A stretch of DNA of 64,000 bases from Fimbriimonadaceae bacterium (GTDB lineage: Bacteria; Armatimonadota; Fimbriimonadia; Fimbriimonadales; Fimbriimonadaceae), in contig CP075365.1 of the NCBI GenBank assembly GCA_019454125.1, positions 124,001 to 188,000 on the forward strand. The letters are read 5' to 3'. Below are positions 1 through 7,948 of the stretch, piece by piece. Position 1 is the first letter of the stretch. Every line of letters begins with the position of its first letter. The translations under genes were made by a program, and so were the position numbers. The notes beneath the pieces are model-generated. The model was not told the origin of the DNA, made no database searches, and saw only the letters and a program-made list of their open reading frames with translations.

Positions 1-18
1 CGGAACCGGTTCGTCGAG

Positions 19-279
19 ATGTTGCAGCACAGGTACGAGATGGGCCGACAGGCCGCCGAGGCCGCGGCGGACGACTGGGCCAGGAGGATGCGCGACCCGA
101 GGAAGCGCCAGGCGGCCTTGACCGTCGGCGGCGCGCTCCTGCTGATCGGGGCTGCGTTCGCGGGATACATGCTGTTCCAGAACATGTGCCGCCGGCGCGA
201 GCTCGAACACCGCGAGAGCCGGTTGGACGAGGAGGTCGCCTCCACGATGGATGCCAGCGACCCGATCGCCCGGTACTGA
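19..279 (+). CDS. Small single-pass membrane protein, unknown function
   Basis: Not a recognised family. The 86-residue product has a charged N-terminal half rich in Arg, Ala and Asp (about residues 1-36), one hydrophobic segment (about 37-53) and a charged tail ending in IARY. The frame stays open to the window edge (six more codons upstream of the ATG), so the true start may lie outside the window and the gene may be partial. It ends 64 bases before hslU on the same strand, so it may be co-transcribed with the HslUV protease genes; hslV would be expected upstream but is not visible. The call rests on an open frame and a clear membrane segment only. Confidence 0.5.
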   Translation: MLQHRYEMGRQAAEAAADDWARRMRDPRKRQAALTVGGALLLIGAAFAGYMLFQNMCRRRELEHRESRLDEEVASTMDASDPIARY

Positions 280-343
280 GCGCCGCCTTTCAGAACCAGC
301 CGATCCCGCCGTCCGGACGGGCGACGGGTACAACGAAGACTCC

Positions 344-1711
344 ATGTCGCTGCCGATTGAAGACCTCACGCCCCGCCAGATCGTAAAGGAGCTCGACAAG
401 TACATCGTCGGGCAGGCGGCCGCGAAGAGGGCAGTGGCCGTCGCCCTGCGCAACCGCTACCGCCGCCAGCGCGTCGACCCCAAGCAGCGCGAGGACATCC
501 TTCCCAAGAACATCCTTATGATGGGGCCGACGGGAGTGGGCAAGACCGAGATCGCCCGCCGACTCGCCCAGCTCGCTCGGGCGCCCTTCATCAAGATCGA
601 GGCGACCAAGTTCACGGAGGTCGGCTATGTCGGGCGCGACGTTGAGAGCATGGTCCGCGACCTGGTCGGCTCCGCCGTCCGGCTGGTCGAGAACGAGAAG
701 ATCGAGGCGGTGCGGCCCCAGGCGGAGGAGGCGGCGATCGACCGCCTGGTGGAGCTCCTGGACAAGAACCCGCACCCGGCCTACGCCATCTTCGGCGAGC
801 CCGGCGAGCAAGAGGACTACGCGCAGATGGAGGCGGAAATGGAGCAGCGCCGCGCCGAACTGCGCCAGGCAATCCTCCGGGGCGAGCACGATTCCACCTT
901 GATCGAGGTCGAGACCGAGGACGCGGGCAGCGGCTTCATTCAGATGTTCACCCCGCAGGGGATGGAGGAGATCGGCGTGGACAACCTCCCCTTTAACCAG
1001 AGCACGAAGTACGTCCGCACCAAGATGACCGTCCGCGAGGCGAAGGAGTTCCTGGTCGATGCGGAGGCCCGGCGCTTCCTAGACCGCACAAGCGTGAACC
1101 GGGAGGCTGTCCGGCGGACCGAGCAGACCGGCATCATCTTCTTGGACGAGATCGACAAGATCGGCGCGAAAGGAGGGGGCAGCGGCCCCGAGGTCAGCCG
1201 AGAAGGCGTCCAACGCGACCTCCTGCCCATCATCGAGGGTTCGACCGTGCCGACCAAGTTCGGCCCGGTGCGCACCGACCACGTCCTCTTCATCTGCGCG
1301 GGGGCGTTCCACATGTCCAAGCCCAGCGACCTGATCCCCGAATTGCAGGGCCGCCTGCCCATCCGGGTCGAACTCGACCCTTTGAACCAGGAGGACTTCC
1401 GCCGCATCCTTTTAGAGCCGCAGAACGCCATCACCCGGCAGTACCAGCTGCTGCTTGCAGTGGAGGGCGTAGACCTCACTTTCACCGACGACGCCCTCTC
1501 CGAGATCGCCCTCTTCGCGGCGGCCGTGAACGAGAAGGCGGAGAACATCGGTGCCAGGCGGCTCCACACAATGCTGGAACGGCTGCTGGAGCCGGAGATG
1601 TTCGACGCGCCCGAATGTGGGGCCAAGCGCATCGACGTCGACAAGGCCATGGTCGAAGAACGGCTCGGGCCGGTGATGAAAGACCTGCAGCTCAGCCAAA
1701 CGGTGGTGTAG
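344..1711 (+). CDS. hslU: HslU, ATPase subunit of the HslUV protease
   Basis: AAA+ unfoldase that feeds substrates to the HslV peptidase in the cytoplasm. The protein is 455 residues, normal for the family. It begins with the typical ELDKYIVGQ segment, has Walker A GPTGVGKT at 61-68, the GYVGRDVESMVRDL pore region, an intermediate domain of roughly 110-230 with the acidic stretch, and Walker B IIFLDEIDKI at 264-273. The frame is open from 251, but homology starts at MSLPIEDLTP, so I place the start at the ATG at 344. The extreme C-terminus, which docks into HslV, reads LSQTVV instead of the enterobacterial form. HslV itself is not in the window. Confidence 0.97.
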   Translation: MSLPIEDLTPRQIVKELDKYIVGQAAAKRAVAVALRNRYRRQRVDPKQREDILPKNILMMGPTGVGKTEIARRLAQLARAPFIKIEATKFTEVGYVGRDVESMVRDLVGSAVRLVENEKIEAVRPQAEEAAIDRLVELLDKNPHPAYAIFGEPGEQEDYAQMEAEMEQRRAELRQAILRGEHDSTLIEVETEDAGSGFIQMFTPQGMEEIGVDNLPFNQSTKYVRTKMTVREAKEFLVDAEARRFLDRTSVNREAVRRTEQTGIIFLDEIDKIGAKGGGSGPEVSREGVQRDLLPIIEGSTVPTKFGPVRTDHVLFICAGAFHMSKPSDLIPELQGRLPIRVELDPLNQEDFRRILLEPQNAITRQYQLLLAVEGVDLTFTDDALSEIALFAAAVNEKAENIGARRLHTMLERLLEPEMFDAPECGAKRIDVDKAMVEERLGPVMKDLQLSQTVV

Positions 1712-1732
1712 CGGCTCATTCATACTAAGGGC

Positions 1733-2380
1733 ATGGCCGAGGAAAAGCGACGGGGAGTCAACCCCCTCGTGAAGCTCTTCGTGGCGTTCCACGCCTTCAT
1801 GGTCTTGAGCTGGTCGCTGCCCAGACCCGCGCCCGCGGTGATGAACGGGGCACTGCCGCCGACCGCGGCCAACCTGGCTACCCACGCGCCGGACTTCCTC
1901 TTGGCCGCAAACCTCCGGCTCAGGAGCGAAGCCCCGACCCGCTACTACATGCTCTCGAGCGGCCTTTGGCAGTACTGGGACATGTTCTCCCCAAACCCCG
2001 CGAACGTCGACTTTTGGTACGACTCCGTCGTGACTTACCGCGATGGGACCACGCGCGTTGTGCCCTATCCTCGGATCCATGACTTGCCGATTTGGGAAAA
2101 GTACTTCAAGGAAAGGTTCCGCAAGTTCATCGAGCGAGTGAACAACGACGGGACCGACGCTTGGAAACGCCCCCAGTTCGCCCAACGGATGGCGTTGCTC
2201 GCCTATACCGACGCGAAAAACCCACCGGTGCGGGTCGAGCTGCGCCGCCACTTTAAAACCATGAAGTCGATGTACGAGCCTGTCCCAGAGGACTACACGA
2301 CTTACAGCTTCTTCACTTGGATCGTCGACCAAGACCGTCTTCGACGAGAAGCTAAACGTGCGCTTCCTATCAAGTCTTAA
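1733..2380 (+). CDS. Unknown membrane-anchored protein, partner of the HTTM protein
   Basis: A 215-residue protein with one hydrophobic N-terminal segment (about 13-30) and a soluble remainder rich in Trp and Tyr, including WQYWDMFSPNP and YPRIHDLPIWEKYF. The phrase 'W..F.PNP' with a following Tyr/Asp-rich segment is typical of proteins encoded next to HTTM-domain (gamma-carboxylase-like) membrane proteins, and here the next gene is exactly that. The two overlap by 23 bases, so they are almost surely translated together. Function is unknown; a role as accessory or substrate-binding partner of the HTTM protein is inference. Confidence 0.7.
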   Translation: MAEEKRRGVNPLVKLFVAFHAFMVLSWSLPRPAPAVMNGALPPTAANLATHAPDFLLAANLRLRSEAPTRYYMLSSGLWQYWDMFSPNPANVDFWYDSVVTYRDGTTRVVPYPRIHDLPIWEKYFKERFRKFIERVNNDGTDAWKRPQFAQRMALLAYTDAKNPPVRVELRRHFKTMKSMYEPVPEDYTTYSFFTWIVDQDRLRREAKRALPIKS

Positions 2381-3563
2381 CGAGAAGATATTCGGCTACG
2401 GATCCCCCGTTACGATGGGATTGGTCCGGATGCTCACCGGCACCCTCGCGTTCGTGAACTTTGCCATGATCGCGATCGACTTCGATTCGTGGTTCACTGA
2501 GCGGGGCTTCGTCCCCGCCTGGTTCGCAGAGCGCTGGGCCGGGGGGATCCCTCGCTTGAACCTGCTGGCGAACGTGACGGACGACCGCGTCACGATGCTG
2601 GTCTATGGCCTTTTGATGCTCGCCTGCCTCTTAACGGCGGTCGGCCTTTTCACCCGGGTTTCTAGCATCGCGATGTTCGCCCTCATCGTCACGATGCACC
2701 ACCGAAACCCCGAGATCTTGCACAGTGGCGACACCCTGCTCCGCAATATGGCCTTCTATGTGATGATCGCGCCGAGCGGCGCCGCGCTTTCGCTCGACCG
2801 CGTGATCGGACTTTGGAAAGGCACGGCTCCTTCGATCCCCGCAGAAGTCTCTTTGTGGCCGCAACGGCTCGTGCATTTCCAAGTGGCCGTCCTCTATTTC
2901 ACCACGGCCTGGCACAAGTGGGGAGGTTCTACTTGGCGCGATGGCACCGCGACGTGGTACGTGCCCCAACTTCATGAGTTCGATAGGTTCCCGCTTCCCG
3001 CCTTTATGGATCAACAACCTATCGTGGCAATCACCACTTATGGCACGCTCCTGGTTGAGCTAGCCTTCGCCTCGCTGGTCTTCGCGAAACCATTCAGAAA
3101 ATGGGTCTTGCTGAGCGGGCTCATCCTTCACGGCTTTATCGAGTACCGTTTCAACATCCCTCTTTTTTCCTTCATCATGACGAGCACATACGTTGCCTTT
3201 TACAGAGGCGAAGAGGTCAGCGCCTGGTGGAACCGGCTCACTGAGCGCTTCCAAGGGCGGCGGCTCCGCCTGCTCGCTCCGCACGGGGCCGACTGGAGCC
3301 CAAACCCCTTGCGGGCCCTCAAGGCGCTGGACGCCTTCCGCCAGATCGAGTTCGAAACCGGCCAAGAACCGGCGCTGGAGGCCCGCACCGCCGCGGGAAG
3401 ACCGGTGTCCCCCGTCTTGGCGAGCTTGGCCCGGTGTCCGGGAGCCTGGGCGCTCTGGCTCTGGGTGCCGGCTTGGCGCCGGGTGCTGAACGCTGCCCTC
3501 CAGAGCCGGGCCATGTCCGCCGAAGCTGCCGTTCAACCGATCCAGGAGGCGGCGACCGTCTAG
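2358..3563 (+). CDS. HTTM-domain membrane protein (vitamin K-dependent gamma-carboxylase-like)
   Basis: A 401-residue multi-spanning protein. The HTTM fold (four or more helices related to the membrane part of vitamin K-dependent gamma-carboxylase) covers about residues 15-295: hydrophobic helices near 18-36, 75-110, 125-145, 175-190, 220-245 and 250-275. The FTTAWHKWGGSTWRDGTA segment, with its His/Lys and Trp pairs, is characteristic of bacterial HTTM proteins. The last 110 residues look soluble. The start is GTG at 2358, inside the end of the preceding gene. In bacteria the substrate of these proteins is mostly unknown, so carboxylation is not claimed. Confidence 0.8.
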   Translation: MRFLSSLNEKIFGYGSPVTMGLVRMLTGTLAFVNFAMIAIDFDSWFTERGFVPAWFAERWAGGIPRLNLLANVTDDRVTMLVYGLLMLACLLTAVGLFTRVSSIAMFALIVTMHHRNPEILHSGDTLLRNMAFYVMIAPSGAALSLDRVIGLWKGTAPSIPAEVSLWPQRLVHFQVAVLYFTTAWHKWGGSTWRDGTATWYVPQLHEFDRFPLPAFMDQQPIVAITTYGTLLVELAFASLVFAKPFRKWVLLSGLILHGFIEYRFNIPLFSFIMTSTYVAFYRGEEVSAWWNRLTERFQGRRLRLLAPHGADWSPNPLRALKALDAFRQIEFETGQEPALEARTAAGRPVSPVLASLARCPGAWALWLWVPAWRRVLNAALQSRAMSAEAAVQPIQEAATV

Positions 3564-3564
3564 C

Positions 3565-4455
3565 GTGCGCTACCGCCTGAAACACCTCCTGCCCTGGCAG
3601 AAGCCCAAGACACCGGGCTTCGGCATTTCGAGCAGCTTTTATTTGAGCGTCCTGGCGGCCAGGCTGCCCCTGCCCTGTTTGGGAGCCTTCATCAACCCAA
3701 AGGGGGAAGGCGGCGCGGTCGCCGGGTTTGGAGTGCCCCTGGCGCGTGAAGCGGGAAAAGAGGCGATCGACCAGCCCTTGGAACGGGGTGTCTATGGCCT
3801 CTCTTCTCCGGACCGGCACAGCCTGCTGAAGATGCGAGTGCTTTCGAAGGAAGAGGCCGGGTTCGACCCCGAAGCCCTCGCCCGCAGCCCGCTCGCCAGC
3901 CACCTTCCCGCGGACGACCTTGACAAGATTCGCGCGACATGGTCGATCGTGCAGCTGACCTTCGAGGCGCACGACCCGAGCGTTTATCCCGCGCTGGACT
4001 TCCTGACCCAGTGCGCCGCGCGGCTGGCCGACCTCACAGACGGGCTCATCGCCGACCCCGTCTGCCAGGTTTATCGCTCCCCGGCGACCTGGCCGACGCC
4101 ACGAAAGGAGGGCGAGCCTCCGAACGTGACCGATTTCATCGTCGTCAAACACGGCGAGGGGTTCGCCCACACGCTTGGACTCGCCAAGTTCGCCCAGCCC
4201 GAGATCGAGCTGGCAGGGTTTGGGCCGGGACTGCTCGACAAGGTCGACCTCTTGCTCCTGAGCCTGGCGAACGGCGTGCTCCGAGGCCAACTTCTGCAAG
4301 CTGGAGACCGGTTCGGCACGGCCGGCAAGCAGTTCCGCCTTGCCGAGGGCGGGCTTGATCGCGGTCGTTGGGATGGGATCGATGTCCTCGAGATCCTGCC
4401 GGAGCAGACGGGTGGCCTCGACGAGGCCCTTGCCGCCTTCGGTAACCCAGACTAG
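3565..4455 (+). CDS. Unknown soluble protein, possibly DUF4261-like
   Basis: A 296-residue protein starting at GTG 3565, one base after the HTTM gene stop, so probably the third gene of the same operon. It opens with a basic stretch (MRYRLKHLLPWQK), has no clear membrane segment, and contains an alpha/beta region (about 120-245) with LTQCAARLADLTDGLIADP and HTLGLAKFAQPEIELAGF. That layout (metal- or ligand-free alpha/beta fold followed by 'TLGL..F..PE.EL') reminds me of DUF4261 proteins, but I cannot confirm it. Codon choice and lack of stops support a real gene; function is unknown. Confidence 0.6.
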   Translation: MRYRLKHLLPWQKPKTPGFGISSSFYLSVLAARLPLPCLGAFINPKGEGGAVAGFGVPLAREAGKEAIDQPLERGVYGLSSPDRHSLLKMRVLSKEEAGFDPEALARSPLASHLPADDLDKIRATWSIVQLTFEAHDPSVYPALDFLTQCAARLADLTDGLIADPVCQVYRSPATWPTPRKEGEPPNVTDFIVVKHGEGFAHTLGLAKFAQPEIELAGFGPGLLDKVDLLLLSLANGVLRGQLLQAGDRFGTAGKQFRLAEGGLDRGRWDGIDVLEILPEQTGGLDEALAAFGNPD

Positions 4456-4467
4456 CCAAAATTGGGC

Positions 4468-4917
4468 ATGCGCCCCCAATTTGAGGCCGTCCTTTATGCC
4501 GTCCGCGAGAGCCCCGCGAAGGGCCGCGCGTTGCGGGAGCTCGCGATACGCCAGCTGGACGGTTTGGACGGCTACGACTGGTCAGGGGTCTACCGGATGG
4601 ACGGTGGTCGCCTGGTGCTGGACGCCTATTGCGGCGCCGATACCGAGCACACCGAGATCGAGGTGGGGGTCGGCGTTTGTGGCACCGCCGTGGCCGAGGA
4701 CCAAGACCAGGTGGTCGAGGACGTCCGCGCCCTGACGAACTACCTCTCCTGTTCGACCCACACCCGGTCGGAGATCGTGGTTCTGATCCGGGACGGGGAC
4801 GGCGCCGTTCTCGGCCAAATCGACATCGACGGCCACACCGTCGGCCAGTTCGGGGAGGAGGACCGGGCGTTCCTCCAAGTGCTCGGCTCCCTGCTAGCCG
4901 AAAGATGGCAGGAGTGA
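4468..4917 (+). CDS. GAF-domain protein, free methionine-(R)-sulfoxide reductase-like
   Basis: A single GAF domain filling the whole 149-residue protein. It has the marks of the fRMsr family, which reduces free Met-R-sulfoxide with thioredoxin: GVGVCGTAVAE, then LTNYLSCS followed by TRSEIVVLI, then LGQIDIDG. Two of the three family cysteines are present (in VCGTA and LSCS); the third, ten residues before the VCGTA cysteine in E. coli MsrC, is a His here. The ATG at 4468 follows an in-frame TTG at 4462; I prefer the ATG. It lies 12 bases after the previous gene and ends the operon before a terminator-bearing gap. Confidence 0.75.
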   Translation: MRPQFEAVLYAVRESPAKGRALRELAIRQLDGLDGYDWSGVYRMDGGRLVLDAYCGADTEHTEIEVGVGVCGTAVAEDQDQVVEDVRALTNYLSCSTHTRSEIVVLIRDGDGAVLGQIDIDGHTVGQFGEEDRAFLQVLGSLLAERWQE

Positions 4918-4999
4918 GCGGGAAGACGACGGAAAACCGCGCAAGGTTCCCACATGCCCCCTCCATTCACCAAATCTTAATGCGCTAGAACTCACGTAT

Positions 5000-5130
5000 A
5001 AAGAAATGTTAAGTTATGGGAACCTTGTGATCACGGAGTCGTCAGAATCGCTTGGAAAGGGAGCGCAGGCTAAGGCGCAACTTTCCGTGAGTCTGTCCTA
5101 ATCGGGCCGCCACCGTGCGGCCCACTTTTT
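5000..5130 (+). ncRNA. Candidate structured small RNA in intergenic gap
   Basis: This gap between the GAF gene and the convergent reductase holds no open frame but several nested inverted repeats: TCACGGA 5031-5037 with TCCGTGA 5084-5090, GGAAAG 5054-5059 with CTTTCC 5081-5086 (competing for 5084-5086), and GCGC 5063-5066 with GCGC 5075-5078. It ends in a GC-rich stem plus T-run at 5104-5130. Upstream, TATAAA at 4997-5002 could be a -10 element, though no good -35 is seen. AAGGTTCCC at 4943-4951 also pairs with GGGAACCTT at 5018-5026. A 3' UTR of the GAF gene is an alternative; I do not recognise a known RNA family. Confidence 0.35.
5104..5130 (+). terminator. Rho-independent terminator
   Basis: A perfect 7-bp stem GGGCCGC (5104-5110) and GCGGCCC (5117-5123) with a six-base loop, followed by AC and five T (5126-5130) on the plus strand. 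It would stop transcripts from the GAF gene operon or from the candidate small RNA. On the minus strand no T-run follows, so it is directional. Confidence 0.7.
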
Positions 5131-6127
5131 AGCCAGTTTCGAAGACGGCTTCCATGTCCGAACTGTGCCCAGGGAACAGTTTGGCGGCAGGGTCAATCAT
5201 AGTTTTTATCAAGCAGACCACAGTCGCCGCCTCGCCCACGCCAGTAGCGATTAAGCGTATCTTATTCGCATAGGAGCAGACATCGCCGACGGCGAAGACT
5301 CCAGGAAGGCCCGTGTTGAACTTTTCGTCCACGACAATTTGGTTTCTTTCGATCTTGAAACCCCAGTCTTTTAAGGGCCCTAGGGACGACTTGAAGCCGA
5401 TGTTGACGACCACCGCGTCGCACTCCATCTTCTCGTCGCTCTTGTTCTGAACGTCTTCCAGGGTCAGGCAGTGCAACCGTCCGTTCCCGTGCACTTCCTT
5501 CACGACCCGCCAGAGGCGGAACTCGACGCCAAGGTCGCGCACGGCCTGGACCGTCTCCTCGTGCGCCCTGAACTGGTCGCGCCGGTGGACCAGCGTAATC
5601 GACCGCGCCACATCGTGCAGGTTCAGCGCCCAGTCGAACGCACTGTCGCCGCCCCCCACGATCACTACGCGCCGACCGGCGAACTCGGCCTTGGACCGTA
5701 CCCCGTAATAGACCCCCCGGCCGACAAACTCGTCCTCGCCCGCAGCGCCAAGCTTCGTCGGGCTGAACGCGCCGTTGCCGGCCGAGACCACCACGGTCCG
5801 CGTGGGATAGCGGTTCCCGCTGGCGGAGACGATCGAGTAGCCGTCCTCGCCCTCATTCTCCAGGTGCGCCGCGGTCTCTTCGAGCACGACCTCCGGCTTG
5901 AAGCGCGACGCTTGCTCGATCAGCCCGTCGGCCAATTGCCTGGCGGGCACGGCGGGGAAGCCGGGCATGTCGTAGACAAGCTTCTCCGGATAGAGCGCCG
6001 TGAGCTGCCCGCCGAGTTCCGGAAGGCTATCGATGATGCGGACGCTCATGCCCCGCATTCCCGCGTAGAAGGCGCCGAAAAGTCCGACGGGGCCCCCGCC
6101 GATGATCGTCGTATCGACCCTGCGCAT
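5129..6127 (-). CDS. Ferredoxin/flavodoxin-NADP reductase, thioredoxin-reductase-like type
   Basis: FAD- and NADPH-binding flavoprotein of the TrxR-like FNR family (Bacillus YumC type), transferring electrons between NADPH and ferredoxin or flavodoxin in the cytoplasm. Seen: FAD-binding GGGPVG near the N-terminus, the LGGQLTALYPEK and YDMPGFP segments typical of this family, NADP-binding GGGDSAFDWALNL, and C-terminal FAVGDVCSYANKIRLIATG. The CxxC redox pair of true thioredoxin reductases is absent, which fits FNR. The frame extends to a GTG at 6157, but family alignment favours the ATG at 6127 just before RRVDTTIIGGG. It stands alone, converging on the preceding operon. Confidence 0.9.
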   Translation of the reverse strand: MRRVDTTIIGGGPVGLFGAFYAGMRGMSVRIIDSLPELGGQLTALYPEKLVYDMPGFPAVPARQLADGLIEQASRFKPEVVLEETAAHLENEGEDGYSIVSASGNRYPTRTVVVSAGNGAFSPTKLGAAGEDEFVGRGVYYGVRSKAEFAGRRVVIVGGGDSAFDWALNLHDVARSITLVHRRDQFRAHEETVQAVRDLGVEFRLWRVVKEVHGNGRLHCLTLEDVQNKSDEKMECDAVVVNIGFKSSLGPLKDWGFKIERNQIVVDEKFNTGLPGVFAVGDVCSYANKIRLIATGVGEAATVVCLIKTMIDPAAKLFPGHSSDMEAVFETG

Positions 6128-6199
6128 GCTTCTTGGGCAGTCTACGGCTTTCGCCACGGGCAGGGCGGCCCGAACCTAGGGACAAAGCCCAGGCCGGGC

Positions 6200-6230
6200 A
6201 CAAAAGCGGGGCAGGCGCGGTGCCTGCCCC
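6200..6230 (-). terminator. Rho-independent terminator of the choice-of-anchor B gene
   Basis: Perfect 9-bp stem GGGGCAGGC (6208-6216) with GCCTGCCCC (6222-6230) and a 5-base loop. Read on the minus strand it is followed by GCTTTTG, a short T-run, 30 bases after the stop of the gene ending at 6260. Confidence 0.65.
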
Positions 6231-6259
6231 GATTCCGGCGCTCCGGTTCGGAATCCGCT

Positions 6260-7783
6260 TTACGGGTTCACAACGAAGGAAGCATGGTTGACGGACGCCT
6301 TGCCTCCCGAGGGCTTCAGCGTCACGCGCGCTTTCATCATCTTCTCGCCGTTCAAGAACTGGGCGGTGCCGCGGCCCTCGGGACGGAAAGTGGCGCCGTC
6401 ATCGGCCTTGGCCCCGACCCACTTGCCCTCCTTGTAGTCCCAGAGTTCGACCGTGGCGTCTTTCTGGTCCGATTCAAAGCCGAAGCCGACCTTGGCGAGC
6501 CCGGACCAACGGCTTTTGCCCTCGAACTCGATCTGGATGTCCTTGCCCTTGACCGTCACCGCCTGGGTGTCCACCGAGCTCAGGCCTTCGAGATCCTCGC
6601 GGGAGGCCTCGCCCTTCACCGCTTTGGCGCTCGTCACCGGCATCTTCACCTTGGTCGCGTCCGTGACGTCCACCACGAAGAGCCCGCGGTTGATGTCGCT
6701 GATCAGCACGATTCCGCTGGGCAAGAGCGGATAGTTGCTCCAAGCACCCTCAAAAACCGCGTCGTCGTTCTCCGGGTGGGTGTCGAAGTAGCCCACCATT
6801 TGCGGCGACGTCCGGTTATCGTTGGCGTTGAAGATCCAGAGGCCGGTCGTGTAGTTCGCGTGGTAGACGAAGTCGTTTCGGGTGTAGAGGTTGTGGTCGA
6901 TGGAGGGCTTGCCGGTCGTATAGGTCGAGACGAGCTCGGCGTTCTCCAGCACGCTCACGTCGAAGACGAGGGTACGGGTGGCGATCGAGTTCGTCGTCTC
7001 ATCGAACTCGTCGTTGACGTAGTAATACTTGCGGTCGCTGCTCAGCCACCCTTGGTGGCAATAGCCGACGAACGGATAGGCGACGCGGCGGATCAGGGAC
7101 GGATTGTCCTTGTCAGTCACGTCGAAGATTTCGAGGCCGCGGCCCTCACCGCCCCCGAAGAAGACCTGCTTGCCCTTATAAGGGCCCTCGGTGTACGTCA
7201 CGACCTGGGCCTCGTGCTGATAGACCGGAGTCATCGTCTTGGCGCCGACTTGGGTCGGGTTCAGCGGGTCGGCCTTCAGGTCGAAGCAAGTGGTCGTCCC
7301 CGTACCTTCGCGCGAGCCGCAGGTGTAAAGGAAACCGCTGACCTCGTCGACCGCGATGGTGTGCGAGCGACCAGGCGAAGGGATGGTGCGGACGAGGCGG
7401 ACCTCGCCCTCATCGACCTTCGAGAGGTCGATCACCTGCAAGCCGCTCGCCGCGTTCTCCGTCGAGACGTAAGCGGCCGACTTATAGGTCTTGATGTCCG
7501 ACCACAAGCCCTTGGTGTGCGGCACTTCTCCCACGACCTTGATGTCGTTCGGATCGGTCACCTCGACCACCAATGTCTTGTTGTCGAAGCCCATCAGGCC
7601 GTATTCACGGCCACTCGGGCTCACGTACCCCCAGCACGTGTTGCCGGAGGCCGCGCCAAAGTCGGACGGCGGGAAGTTCTTTAGGAGCTTGACGCCTTGG
7701 GCAGCGTATTCCGGGCCCGCGAGGGCGAGGGTGGAGAGGCAGGCCAAACCGAACACGGCACCGCCCATAACGATCCTTCTCAT
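6260..7783 (-). CDS. Secreted choice-of-anchor B family protein (LVIVD repeats)
   Basis: A 507-residue protein with a signal peptide (MRRIVMGGAVFGLACLSTLALA). The body is a beta-propeller of LVIVD-type repeats, seen as repeated 'VVEVTDPNDIKVVGE', 'LQVIDLSKVDEG', 'LEIFDVTDKDNPSLIRR' and 'LWIFNANDN' units, with the family hallmarks CWGYVSPSGREY near residue 50, HTIAVDEVSGFLYTCGS and GYCHQGWLS. About 100 C-terminal residues form a separate beta-rich domain. Probably exported and surface- or periplasm-located; no enzymatic activity is known. It is a tandem paralogue of the gene at 7949-9526, 165 bases upstream, and has its own terminator. Confidence 0.85.
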   Translation of the reverse strand: MRRIVMGGAVFGLACLSTLALAGPEYAAQGVKLLKNFPPSDFGAASGNTCWGYVSPSGREYGLMGFDNKTLVVEVTDPNDIKVVGEVPHTKGLWSDIKTYKSAAYVSTENAASGLQVIDLSKVDEGEVRLVRTIPSPGRSHTIAVDEVSGFLYTCGSREGTGTTTCFDLKADPLNPTQVGAKTMTPVYQHEAQVVTYTEGPYKGKQVFFGGGEGRGLEIFDVTDKDNPSLIRRVAYPFVGYCHQGWLSSDRKYYYVNDEFDETTNSIATRTLVFDVSVLENAELVSTYTTGKPSIDHNLYTRNDFVYHANYTTGLWIFNANDNRTSPQMVGYFDTHPENDDAVFEGAWSNYPLLPSGIVLISDINRGLFVVDVTDATKVKMPVTSAKAVKGEASREDLEGLSSVDTQAVTVKGKDIQIEFEGKSRWSGLAKVGFGFESDQKDATVELWDYKEGKWVGAKADDGATFRPEGRGTAQFLNGEKMMKARVTLKPSGGKASVNHASFVVNP

Positions 7784-7879
7784 GGAGTTAAGAAGTTATA
7801 CGGCAGATCGACTAGGCGAGATGCCCGGCATAAATGCTAGATACCGTCTGGGAATGGACGAAATTCGCTCTAACTCGCG

Positions 7880-7945
7880 AAAAAAGGCTTCGGCCCCACC
7901 CCCTCCCCATTTCGGGGAGGAGGGAGCAAGGGTCGGGGTGGCCCC
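7880..7945 (-). terminator. GC-rich inverted repeat ending in a T-run, between the tandem paralogues
   Basis: On the minus strand, just after the stop of the 7949-9526 gene, CTCCCC GAAAT GGGGAG forms a tight hairpin inside longer imperfect pairing of CCACCCC with GGGGTGG, then six T (plus strand A-run 7880-7885). It should terminate the upstream paralogue. The core belongs to the same kind of CCCCTCCCC / GGGGAGGGG repeat found at 59640-60225 and 61094-61164, so it may be a dispersed repeat element serving as terminator. Confidence 0.5.
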
Positions 7946-7948
7946 CCT

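Noticed and set aside
3319-4479. 386-codon minus-strand open frame
   Set aside because: Antisense to the HTTM and 3565 genes and with no recognisable domain.
5471-7684. Long open frame on the plus strand (737 codons) across the reductase and a choice-of-anchor gene
   Set aside because: Runs antisense to two genes with clear motifs; it has no domain and its composition is that of a GC-rich shadow frame.
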